From contig ATSW01008199.1 in the NCBI GenBank assembly GCA_000444245.1, forward strand, positions 1-29,177: a stretch of 29,177 nucleotides of DNA. The letters are read 5' to 3'. Each line of letters starts with the position of its first letter. Position 1 is the stretch's first letter. Shown here piece after piece: positions 20,501-28,284 of this stretch. Origin of the DNA: Botryllus schlosseri. Taxonomy: Eukaryota; Chordata; Ascidiacea; Stolidobranchia; Styelidae. The position numbers were made by a program, and so were the translations under genes. Below the pieces are notes generated by a model, which was not told where the DNA came from, searched no databases, and worked only from the letters and a program-made list of their open reading frames with translations.

Positions 20501-22130
20501 TCAGGAGATAACTAGTGATGGTCTCTTGTTTGAAAATAGCCAGACAATATTATAAATAAATCTCATTTATATGATTATTTCTATATTCACGATACTAGAC
20601 TTTAGAGTAATATTTGAGAAAGAGAAAAGTGTTTCCCTATTTGGTTGAGCGTCTAACTAAACAGACCACTAATAAAAATTCAATAGTTTTTAATATCTAT
20701 ATTCACGAAACTAGCAATTTCGAGGAACATTTGCGAACTAAAAACTTTTTTTTCGTTTGGTCGGGCGTTTAATCTAAGTTGACAGTCACTCCAATACAGA
20801 AATGTTTTTATATCTATATTCATGAATCTATAAATTTGCGAACGAAAAAAGTGTTAGGTGTTTATTTGGGTATGTAGTTTGGAAAAAGTTTTACCAAAGA
20901 AAAATCAATGATTTTCATGTCAATATTCATTATTCACGTTACATGAATGTGATGGTATTACAATCGTGCCCTAATACGCGCACTTTCAGCCGACGGAGTG
21001 GACCTGCGTTTCAGTTTCAATCCAGTCGGCATCAACAAACTCAGGGAAACGTTCAAAATCCTATTCGGGGGTAGAAGATCCGGCGTGTACGTACCGAACG
21101 CGGACGACGAGGAAGAGAACGACAGTGAGTCACAATTTTCAGTCAGCGACAGTATAGGTTAGGTTTACATTGCAAAAAGGGCGGAGCCTCCCACCCCTCC
21201 GCCATTTTGGTACCTCTGACATTCGTAAATAGTACTAGGCCACCGCAACAACCGGTAAACAGAGATCTATGCCGATCCGGCGGATTTAACCTTTCCGATC
21301 AGCCGTGCGAGTTCATCGAGAATATACACGCGGGTTCGGCACGACATTCATGACTCATGTGCCTGCGATCGAAATGACCTAGCTATCACGAAAAGTCCTC
21401 CGGGGCAAAGCCGCGAAGGAGAGCATTAGAGCAGCTTCTTTAAGAATCTGACACGGGTTTTGCGGACGACACGTAGGTTATAGCGCCATCTAGCGGTGTA
21501 CACGCACTGACATATCGAAATTGTCGGGATTTTTCTCAACGTTCTAATTTCAACTCTAATCTAATTCCTGGCTTCCTGAAACTGCTACAGTGCGAAACGT
21601 GCCACGCATTGCGTGCAGACATTTTCCATTCTTATGCTTATGAGAATTGATTCCTTTAATTTCCAAGATTTTGCGAATTCAGCAATTCCAATTCTTCTAA
21701 CTATACTCTCATCACAGGCCACACGCCCCCGTCTCGCCACCCGTCCGTGGACGAAGAACTGCGCCGCTACAGCAAGTTCACCCACAGCCCGAGCAGTAGC
21801 AACGCCAGCAGCAGCCGCGCCTCATTCCCAGACGACGAAAGCCTGGAAGAAGCCAGGCGGCAACAGCCAGTCAGCCAGCAGCCCACAGACGAACGCACGC
21901 ACAGCCCGAATCGATCTGTTATCACGTACGCGGCGGATATCACACACAGATCAGAAGATAAAGCCACGACAGAGCCTCCTAAATACGAAGCAGCCAACAA
22001 GAACAATAACGCCTCGAAGGCAGACGAGGAGAAAGACTGTCTAACGTTGAAGGTGCCGGTCTACGTGAAAAGCGTGGTGATTTTACAAGACGGGAAGACT
22101 TTTAGAGTGGACCTCACAGAAATCAGTTAA
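16810..22130 (+). CDS. ZMYM/QRICH1-type DUF3504 (Crypton-derived recombinase-like) protein, complete, 8 coding exons
   Basis: Exons are 16810-17544, 18087-18227, 18293-18494, 19426-19556, 20140-20243, 20313-20431, 20990-21124 and 21718-22130; all phases agree and give 659 residues. The N-terminus has a CtBP-like PLNLS (19-23) and basic NLS-like RKKR (26-29) and KRSKR (48-52), followed by a long acidic, low-complexity stretch. Residues about 240-505 form a DUF3504 domain. Landmarks are NNWAVKVWRDWAIERN, SYWLPRFITEVRRRDKRPYP, ITSMEEHHSL, DPRCVVKIFKKYF and NPVGINKLRETFKILF. The family derives from Crypton tyrosine recombinases and forms the C-terminus of ZMYM2/3/4 and QRICH1. No MYM-type zinc fingers are visible. 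The tail is Ser/Pro/Gln-rich and ends in a hydrophobic beta-like stretch (LTLKVPVYVKSVVIL). Role inferred: nuclear or chromatin-associated. The first ATG (gcagagATGg) is used; M9 at 16834 has a stronger CCACCATGG context. Whether it is a QRICH1 orthologue or an independent relative is open. Confidence 0.88.
18087..18227 (+). CDS. DUF3504 gene, coding exon 2
   Basis: The acceptor is ttcacag|gta and the donor gag|gtgaca, both phase 0, encoding 47 residues. It carries VWRDWAIERN and the L-x-YWL-x-RF-x-x-E signature, which join the NNWAVK of exon 1 to the VRRRDKRPYPP of exon 3, as in ZMYM/QRICH1 proteins. Confidence 0.88.
18293..18494 (+). CDS. DUF3504 gene, coding exon 3
   Basis: The acceptor is caacgcag|gtg and the donor agag|gtatag, leaving one base. 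It encodes the strongest family signature, VRRRDKRPYPPDTL followed by GLQRHLRH and the F-D-x-Y-x-x-x-F-x-E-F segment. It is separated from exon 2 by only 65 bp. Confidence 0.9.
18832..19050. mobile_element. R1 fold-back MITE-like element in intron 3 of the DUF3504 gene
   Basis: Two imperfect arms of about 47 bp face each other: 18832-18880, acaattgtatagtatattca onward, and 18988-19032, ending ttattcaattgtat. They flank about 105 bp. The right side also contains the family's inner motif gagtgtcagccgaaaata and outer motif gaagttctgtacctcca. There is no coding capacity. The arms mark it as a MITE-like element, but no clean target duplication is visible. Confidence 0.65.
19426..19556 (+). CDS. 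DUF3504 gene, coding exon 4
   Basis: The acceptor is tttccag|ac, with two bases completing a codon, and the donor is ttccac|gtgagt, phase 0. It encodes FNLNTAKGLFRAVFYSNCVT, matching the helix of the family that reads L-L-x-T-L-F-F-x-N-x-x-x-F. This segment sits where the domain needs it and the phases fit both neighbours. Confidence 0.8.
20140..20243 (+). CDS. DUF3504 gene, coding exon 5
   Basis: The acceptor is catctag|atc, phase 0, and the donor aacgg|gtaaga leaves two bases. It encodes ITSMEEHHSLQVSQFRIG and then EYVEFTREN. The first part aligns with the LRTVEQH-type segment of ZMYM proteins. An acceptor 8 bp downstream (cacaag|c) would break the phase with exon 4. Confidence 0.82.
20313..20431 (+). 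CDS. DUF3504 gene, coding exon 6
   Basis: The acceptor is cctcgcag|g and the donor atcca|gtgagt. It encodes DPRCVVKIFKKYFECIP and ILYKRPLQS, equivalent to the C-P-V-x-L-Y-x-F-Y and F-Y-L-x-P segments near the end of the ZMYM/QRICH1 domain. Confidence 0.85.
20578..20960 (+). repeat. degenerate minisatellite, unit about 117 bp, in intron 6
   Basis: The phrase ctatattcacga recurs at 20581, 20697 and, as ctatattcatga, 20814; a weaker copy (caatattcattattcacg) starts near 20921. The spacing is 116, 117 and about 107 bp. Each unit also repeats the pattern aaaaa-gt/ctttt...ttggt-gggcgt-taatct. This gives three to four diverged tandem copies. Confidence 0.65.
20990..21124 (+). CDS. DUF3504 gene, coding exon 7
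   Basis: The acceptor is actttcag|cc and the donor cgaca|gtgagt. It encodes DGVDLRFSFNPVGINKLRET, equivalent to the W-Y-x-x-x-P-x-G-x-x-x-L end of the family domain, and then an acidic linker ADDEEEND. Confidence 0.87.
21480..21500 (+). promoter_or_regulatory. CTCF-like motif in intron 7 (TATAGCGCCATCTAGCGG)
   Basis: The stretch TAGCGCCATCTAGCGG resembles the reverse complement of the metazoan CTCF core (TAGCGCCCCCTGGTGG) at most key positions. It lies between exons 7 and 8 in otherwise AT-rich intron DNA. This is motif resemblance only; such sequences also occur within some transposons. Confidence 0.3.
21541..21706 (+). repeat. R3 dispersed repeat, copy ending 11 bp before exon 8
   Basis: It shares ctaatttcaactctaatct, gaaactgctacagtgcg, cgtgccacg, the tgcttatgagaatt block and ttgcgaattcagcaattc with copies at 3354-3575, 7125-7270 (minus) and 12440-12605 (minus). 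It stops just upstream of the catcacag acceptor. Confidence 0.55.
21718..22130 (+). CDS. DUF3504 gene, terminal coding exon 8
   Basis: The acceptor is catcacag|gc and the stop is TAA at 22128-22130. It encodes a tail of about 136 residues that is rich in Ser, Pro, Gln, Asp and Glu (HSPSSSNASSSRASF, RRQQPVSQQPTDE), then a more ordered segment, VPVYVKSVVILQDGKTF, and the end VDLTEIS. I do not recognise this tail from any family. Confidence 0.85.
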
Positions 22131-22159
22131 CTTTCACATTCCAATACTGACAATATCGC

Positions 22160-22514
22160 CAGGGCTGGCAAATACCGATGAGATTCTGAATAGAGTATTA
22201 GGCGTCGAGTGCGCGAGATAAAATGTGCACCCGACCACTAAGAATACAATGCCAGTTCTTAACCAGATTATTGATTGTTTGGTATTTTTCAACCATACCT
22301 ATGCCACTCATTCTGAAGTCGCAACAGTATAATTGATGTGGAAAGTCGAGACCAAGAGAATAAAATGTGAATTCTGCATCACATTAAACATTCCACCGCA
22401 GTATGTGTCATTTACACTAACGTCTGTGACATTGCATTACAAATGCTACATGTTCAGTCAGATTCGATACGACCAATCTAGGTTTCAAGACTCGAATCAT
22501 TGTGTCCAGCCCTA
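22160..22514. mobile_element. hAT-like non-autonomous element (family R4) downstream of the DUF3504 gene
   Basis: It starts CAGGGCTGGCAAATACC and ends gtgtccagccctA, an inverted match (TAGGGCTGGACAC). Its interior aattctgcatcacattaaac matches 2623-2642 (aattctacatcacattaaag). No matching 8-bp target duplication is seen, so the ends are approximate. Confidence 0.45.
22359..22364 (+). promoter_or_regulatory. candidate poly(A) signal AATAAA of the DUF3504 gene
   Basis: This is the first canonical AATAAA after the TAA at 22130, about 230 bp downstream. It lies inside the hAT-like element at 22160-22514, so the 3' UTR would be largely transposon-derived. A weaker GATAAA lies near 22217. Confidence 0.4.
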
Positions 22515-25500
22515 AACCAGTTTTCCGCCACCGTACAGAGAAGCGCGCAAAGATACTAATATTTATTCTCCTCCCATTTTTCGTAACCTATTGGAAACTT
22601 GGAGACCGCTAGCCATTATATTGTTTACCTTAACTGAGGATCGTACTTAACGTGTTTGTCCGAAATGCAATATTTTGCTATTTACTTACATCGAAAATGA
22701 TATTGTATTACCGCATGGTGTGCACTGTTGCGTGCTTTTGACAGTTGACAGATTAGACAGGGGTGGCTAGATACGCGCACATTCGCGATGATCGACGCAA
22801 TAAATCTGAAGGTGTCTACAAGTACCAGCAAGAGCCGGGCTGAATTCTAAACCAGTCAACACTTCGTAAACTCCGGACGTGTAATTGGGCTTACCATACC
22901 ATATTTTCATAACTCATAAGGAGGGCATTTTGGCCGGCAAGTTAAACGAAAGAAGAATTGTTACGTTTGAGTTTGATGATGTCATACATTCCTTAGTAAT
23001 TGCAGGCAAGAGTTTTAATGATCATCGTGAAATATGTTTAAAAGAAATATTGAAATTATATACAACCGTCAAGATTCTCGAAACTTTTTGGAAATAAATA
23101 CGTCTCTACTAAAAAATGCGAAAAAGAGGACATTTGGGCGTCCGCGGGGTACCATTCAATCTTGTTAAGAGAAGACGGCAAATCCTCCCAAAAGAGGCCA
23201 TACGGTAGGCGCTATGTTAATAATGGAAATCCGAAATAGCTTTTGGACGCAGCGACGTGACTTGATGTCTGCTTCAACTGAAGCTATTCGATCCTTTTAC
23301 GGCTTGCATCGTCGCACGACAGAGACGGAAGTCCGTACACTCTCGAAAGTCAAGTGAAGGTTCAGTTCAGATCACGCATTAAAATCTACATTGATGCACT
23401 TCAATCTCTTCCATCGAAACACGTGCGTTACTGAATCACTGAGCACTAGCGACCTTCTAGCGCACTGCTTCTCAACCTTTGAGCTTTCAATAATTTCTTC
23501 GTACCCCCGTCCATTTTCTACACAACTTTTGATGGTACTATAATACAATCAAAAACCCATTGATTTTTGAGTTGAATGAATCTGCCCAGAAAGTATTCTT
23601 CGTTAGTTTGCGAAATATTGTTGGGCTCTAGATAGCGCATAGACCTAATTCCATAATGCATCTCGTACCCCCTGGTACGTTATCTCAAGGGTCCACATAG
23701 CCCATGGTTAAGAGCCCAAATTTTAGTGTATGAGCTGTAATACATTTTAAATGTTGAACATTTGTTTTTTGAAGACTGGTACGCGAAAAAAATCATTTCG
23801 GAACCGGTAAGCAGAGTAAGAAAAAGCTTTTCAACCCCAGTTCTATACAACTTCAAATTGAATCACAAAATCCTTGACTACATTGAGATCGACCGTCCCC
23901 TTCTAAAAAACAACCGATCTTAAATCTTGCTAGCTTAAATTTACATAATTATTATTCTTAAATAAACCAAGGAAGGTCTGAGGCCCCCTGATGATGTAAG
24001 CCTTAGCACCACCCGTGCTACAGGTATGAATATACATATACACCCGTTGTACATCAAACCAGAACCTACCCCAGACTTACACCACAGTATAAATCAACAC
24101 AACATTTTAATCCAAATGATTCTTGTACGCATAGGGATGCAGTAAGGTATGCAGGTAGGATTTATAACCGCGATGTAATTATGAGTTATGTTGTTTTCGT
24201 ATACCTCCTTTAGGGTGTGGATATACACTTTTTTCGCTAGGAGTGTTAGGTACAGAAACTTGAGTCATCTCAGAAGCCAGGCGATACTCCACTTTCGCAC
24301 AATATCCCACGACCACTGCACAGTGCACACGCTCTAGTTTCCCTCGCCGACGTGATGTGAGTCAACAACATTGCAATAATGGACGCGCGGTCTGATCAGC
24401 GTGGTACAGCGTCGACTTTCCGTCACAGATTCTATGACAGTGTCGCATCCGCATAAGATCTATTCAATCTGGCGGGACAGCGCAGTTCACGTGTCGCGTG
24501 TGCTTGTTTAACAACGTGAATAACGCTTTTCTTTATGTTGTTATAAGGTAACATCTCACGGAATAAGGTAAGATGTTAGAGGAACGTGCAGAATTGCAAC
24601 ATCGAGGAATACGCTACACATAGACTGGCTGATATCCATAGCTGGCCAACAACGAGTTACTTACACATTTTCGGATTACTCAGGTAGGTTTTGGCTACTT
24701 CAACTATTCCCCCAAGTGGATATGTTTTGAGACTACATCAACTTTTAGCTGGACAGTTTTTACGCATAACTACTCATTTTTTACAATTTACATTTTGAAA
24801 ACTAGCAAGCAGTTTTTGGATAAGTTTGTATCACTTTTACGAGCGAAATTGCCATAGCAACCGATCGGAATAGTCTCCGTATCACGTGAACCGCGTGAAA
24901 TAGCTCTTGCATTACGGCAACTGAATATATTTTCGAATATTCTGCCTAATTGCAGTGTCGTCATTATTCATTTGCGTAAGTCGCGAAGATACATCTTGCA
25001 GGCACCTATACGATTGACTGCTTAGAATATGTAACCTTTGATTTTCTACCACTTCAAATAGTTTTGGAATGACTTGCTTGGTGCTAATTGTACTTGCAAT
25101 TGAGTAGAGATTTACCGCCGTTACTTCATTTATTACTTGAGCAGCAACGCTGACCACTTTGACTGTCTCCTCTCATATCGAAACAACGTCCAGAACGCCA
25201 TGTTGAGCAATTGGACCAAGTTCATTTTCGCCATACAAATCACACAGTGTTTAGCGGACGACAGGCCTTGCAGCAATGTGCCAAACTGCAGGTGAGATCA
25301 GTGTTGCTAGTTTGCTCCAAAATTCCGCTTGGAACCGTTGCTTATTGAACATAACCGGTATCGGAAACTGTAGTTTTCAAATCAGGAATTTTGTATGCAA
25401 CATAGTTCAGCGTTGATTATGACACACTCACTACGTAACATAAAAATATATTTGGTGTTGAATTACCACTGACGATAATTACCGGTAGACATCGACAGGA

Positions 25501-25834
25501 TGCGAGAGAGTATTTCGACATAGCTTGTCCTTTTCATGTTCTCTCCGGTTCTTTTTCATTCAGAGTGTACGAATCTTATTTACAAGTTTAAGGCCTGATT
25601 GAAAGAATACTCCACGTTGTTTCGACACCTTCCCTCATTGTCTCATTGTAACGCAATCTCGCGGTGTTTTGAATTGACTAACTTATTAATAAAACTGACA
25701 CTGATGCTGAGTGTGTTCAGATCCACAAGGCCGGTATTTTATCGGTCTGGGATCAGTCTTTTCAAAAATATCCCTACTATCCATCTGGCAATTTTGGAAT
25801 AGGGAAATGTAAGAAATCTTTCTCAACATTACAA
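22515..25834. other. intergenic between the DUF3504 and LRR genes
   Basis: Holds the possible hAT-like element at 23467-23718. Unassigned frames at 22885-23097 (plus) and 24912-25157 (minus) look somewhat protein-like but match no family I know. A short inverted repeat, taacatct/agatgtta, lies near 24550-24582. Confidence 0.45.
23467..23718. mobile_element. possible hAT-like element (tgcttctcaacc ... ggttaagagcc)
   Basis: The left side has gcttctcaacctttgagc and cgtaccccc; the right side has cgtaccccctggtacg and atggttaagagccc, an imperfect inverted pair. No target duplication was found. Confidence 0.3.
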
Positions 25835-26068
25835 TTGCTAAGTACAGACCCTCGTGGCCCCGGTTGTAAGCCACAGTGTCGGCGGCATGCGCATTGTGTC
25901 AAGAATCCACCAAAACAAAGTTATTCATTCCATTTCAGATGTTTGAAGCTCGGATATCGGGCACGGGATACACTGACTTGTGACAACATTACAATATTTG
26001 AATTACTGAATTTTAAAACTCAAAGGAATATCTCGGCACTTTTTCTACGCAGTAAGGGATTCATATAA
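25835..26068 (+). CDS. putative EGF-like exon or degenerate copy (unconfirmed)
   Basis: The open frame has a cysteine pattern resembling one EGF-like domain: GPGCKPQCRRHAHCVKN, then RCLKLGYRARDTLTCDN, with the hallmark A-x-C, the G-Y pair and a final C-D. One of the two cysteines usually found before the GY is replaced by Phe (F-R-C). Splice sites are not clear and there is no signal peptide. It lies 450 bp upstream of LRR gene 1, and whether it belongs to that gene cannot be told. Confidence 0.3.
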   Translation: MLSTDPRGPGCKPQCRRHAHCVKNPPKQSYSFHFRCLKLGYRARDTLTCDNITIFELLNFKTQRNISALFLRSKGFI

Positions 26069-26517
26069 AATTTCTAATAAATCATAAATATTAATCTAAT
26101 GTCACTTACTCTCGACAGATTTAAATTTTACGAACATACAGGATTCAGCAAGTCTTACTAGGATGAAAATTCCATTCGAAAGAATTCAATTATCGCAAAG
26201 CTATTTCGTTTCATTCTCATGGTATTGGATGCCAGGTGCGTGACAGTTCCTTAAAATGCGTTATTTGATCCTGCAAAATTCACTAGACACTGAATTTAAT
26301 AAATTTCAATCCATTTCCCAATTATCCATGAAATAACAGTGCCACGGGTTGCAACCTGTGATTTTTCAAAAGCATGATCGATATAAATTATAATAATTTC
26401 TAATTTTATGTCGAACTAATGGCTAATATCATCAAATATCCCGAGTACTAATCCATTTCAATATAATTTTAACCAGAATACCTCGAGAGACTCACAATAT
26501 CATTAACAACAATCCAG

Positions 26518-26577
26518 GCACTGTACATGAACTCGGAAAATGCGACAGGAGATCCTTGCTACACGGAGCATCTCAAG
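26518..26577 (+). CDS. LRR gene 1, tentative upstream exon
   Basis: Sixty bases between aatccag|gca and aag|gtgctt keep phase 0 with the next exon. They encode ALYMNSENATGDPCYTEHLK, whose cysteine could pair with the C of MRLCIPAD as an N-terminal cap. The donor is weak, so this exon is uncertain. Confidence 0.35.
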
Positions 26578-27648
26578 GTGCTTTCTCAATGAATAGCCTG
26601 CACGAAAAACAGGAATCTTCAGTTACTGATTTGATATACAGGCATTCAAGATTCTGAACATAAACAATCCGGGAGCTTCAGCTATGCGACTGTGTATTCC
26701 CGCAGACGTGGAGCGACTCAGTATCAACTCATTGGATTTAGAAGAAGTTGCATATTCAACTGAAGAACAGAAATGGCCAAAATCCTTGAAATTTCTGCAG
26801 CTTAATAACAACAATATATCTCGGATTGCAAAGAGTTTTTTTCGCAACCTTCCTGCAAATCTCACTGGGCTAGTACTAAGACATCAGTCAAATATACGGG
26901 AAACTAACTTCCTCACCTATCTGCCCACAAAATCACTGACTAACATTTTACTTCAAAATGTTAGTATCACTGACATACCGCCACACCATACCGGAAAACT
27001 GTCAAAAGATAAAATTCTTGTTCGTATGACGGTAATATATACTTTTCTCAAGCGAATTCCCCCTAACCTACCGTCGTCCTTAGTGGGATTGATACTAACC
27101 AATAACAAAATCGCGGAATTGAACATAGAAGCACTATCCCACTTAGCACAGCTGAAGATACTTGATTTGTCGCGTAACTTCATAAGCGTTGTACCCTCTG
27201 GCTTACCGGTGTCACTCGAAAAATTATTCTTGACTTACAATCAAATAACGACGATTGACTCGGAAGCTCTGATGAATTTGTCAAATTTGAAGATTTTATT
27301 ACTGTCTGCAAACAAGCAAGTGCAAAGCTCTTGAAATAATATCAACAGTAATTCAATTTCGATATCACTTCTTTTAGATTAACGAGCATGCCGCAAGGCG
27401 TCCAGCCCGGCATAACAACATATGCCCTCGACCGAAATGCCATCGCAGACATAGGCCAAGCCACTCACTATAACTTCTGCTCAACGTGTCAAACTTTCAA
27501 TCTTGAACACAACCCCTGGGACTGCAACCAAAATATGGTGAAATTCTTGGCGTGGAACAGAGAGCATCGAAACAGGACCGTAATTTCAATGCACCCAATT
27601 CCAGCAATATGCGCAGACGGATTGCCAGGTTATAATAATTTCAATTAA
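26518..27648 (+). CDS. LRR receptor/ectodomain-type gene 1, 3' part with LRRCT cap (5' exons not found)
   Basis: Exons are 26518-26577 (tentative), 26642-27315 and 27378-27648. The central exon encodes serial leucine-rich repeats, for example LKFLQLNNNNISRI, LVGLILTNNKIAELNIEALS, LKILDLSRNFISVVPSGLP and LEKLFLTYNQITTIDSEAL. They alternate between a PxxLPxSL type and an x-ALxxLxxLKxLxLSxN type, as in TLR and small-leucine-rich-proteoglycan ectodomains. The last exon supplies LTSMPQGV and a C-terminal cap with FCSTCQTF, HNPWDCNQN, FLAWN and ICADGLPG, then a stop. An AATAAA lies 83 bp after the stop, so I see no transmembrane or TIR part. It is probably secreted or extracellular, but no signal peptide exon was identified. 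Confidence 0.72.
26642..27315 (+). CDS. LRR gene 1, main LRR exon
   Basis: The acceptor is gatatacag|gca. It encodes about 224 residues, starting AFKILNINNPGASAMRLCIP, with roughly eight leucine-rich repeats. Its end is placed at aacaa|gcaagt. Reading on would stop after NKQVQSS, in the middle of a repeat. Confidence 0.8.
27378..27648 (+). CDS. LRR gene 1, terminal exon with LRRCT
   Basis: The acceptor is cttcttttag|a. The first base completes AAA (Lys) and the frame then reads LTSMPQGVQPGITTYALDRN, which completes the split repeat. The cap follows: C-S-T-C, NPWDCNQN, AWN and ICADG. The stop is TAA at 27646-27648. Confidence 0.82.
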
Positions 27649-27730
27649 TCAACTTGATTTGGCTAAGCAAACCATTCTGTCCAGCTCTAGTTATTATATA
27701 TATTAGTTAGCAAATCGGCGATAAGTCAAC

Positions 27731-27736
27731 AATAAA
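27731..27736 (+). promoter_or_regulatory. poly(A) signal AATAAA of LRR gene 1
   Basis: A canonical AATAAA lies 83 bp after the LRR gene 1 stop codon, supporting 27378-27648 as the last exon. Confidence 0.5.
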
Positions 27737-27787
27737 GCATGATATACTATAGGAAGTTACCATCTGCGAATTCATGAAGCAGAACTA

Positions 27788-27825
27788 TTTAATTGTATAT
27801 TGAAGTACTGCACCTCAAAGAGTCT
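27788..27825 (+). repeat. R1 outer-arm fragment between the two LRR genes
   Basis: tttaattgtatattgaagta and ctgcacctcaaagag match the R1 end at 19013-19050. Confidence 0.45.
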
Positions 27826-28067
27826 CTTTAGATCTATTTGGTGGGATATTTGTTATTTATGCAAAGAGAGTGCACGCAATATCCACTTCTACTTGCGGTA
27901 GGCTAGACATTTCATAGGCACTATGTATACCAGTGATTCTATACGATCACATCTAGCGAGAGGAAATTTTCAATTGACAATGCGGAATCAGATCAATCTC
28001 AGTAATTGAGAAGCCCTGTTGCGATCACTTTACTTGTGATGTACTTGACCCATTGTTTCATACACAG

Positions 28068-28284
28068 GACTGCATGATCAAGCATTGAATAAGGTGATGA
28101 AAAATGTGGAAAAGTATGCAAAACTGGGATGCGGCTACAACATTACGCATTTGAAATGTGTCAGCAATGATCTGGAAAGGATGCCGGATCTATCCGTAGA
28201 GCTGCGTGAAGTTGAAATCGTAGACAACACAAAAATAAGATCGATCCCGAACAACTCTTTTGAAGGCATGACGTTGCTAACACG
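28068..28284 (+). CDS. LRR gene 2, LRRNT exon
   Basis: Two bases complete a codon, then the frame gives LHDQALNKVMKNVEKYAK and the LRRNT C-G-Y-N-I-T-H-L-K-C. The typical T-L-L-T-R start of a repeat is split by the intron after CG. Confidence 0.75.

Noticed and set aside
21735-21780. RHPSVDEELRRYSK read as the GHxS...VRxYK catalytic end of a tyrosine recombinase
   Set aside because: The intervening H-x-x-R block is absent, and ZMYM/QRICH1-type domains normally end before this point. The likeness is probably chance.
22759-22785. caggggtggctagatacg as a hAT terminal repeat
   Set aside because: No matching inverted end or target duplication was found downstream.
22885-23097. plus-strand frame, 70 codons
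   Set aside because: No recognisable domain and no neighbouring exon in phase.
24912-25157. minus-strand frame with a protein-like helical composition
   Set aside because: No known family, no acceptor or donor evidence, and only 81 codons. Left as unassigned.
26164-26237. possible signal-peptide exon (MKIPFERIQLSQSYF ...) for LRR gene 1
   Set aside because: Its donor leaves one base, which does not fit the phase of the next candidate exon, and the hydrophobic core is weak.
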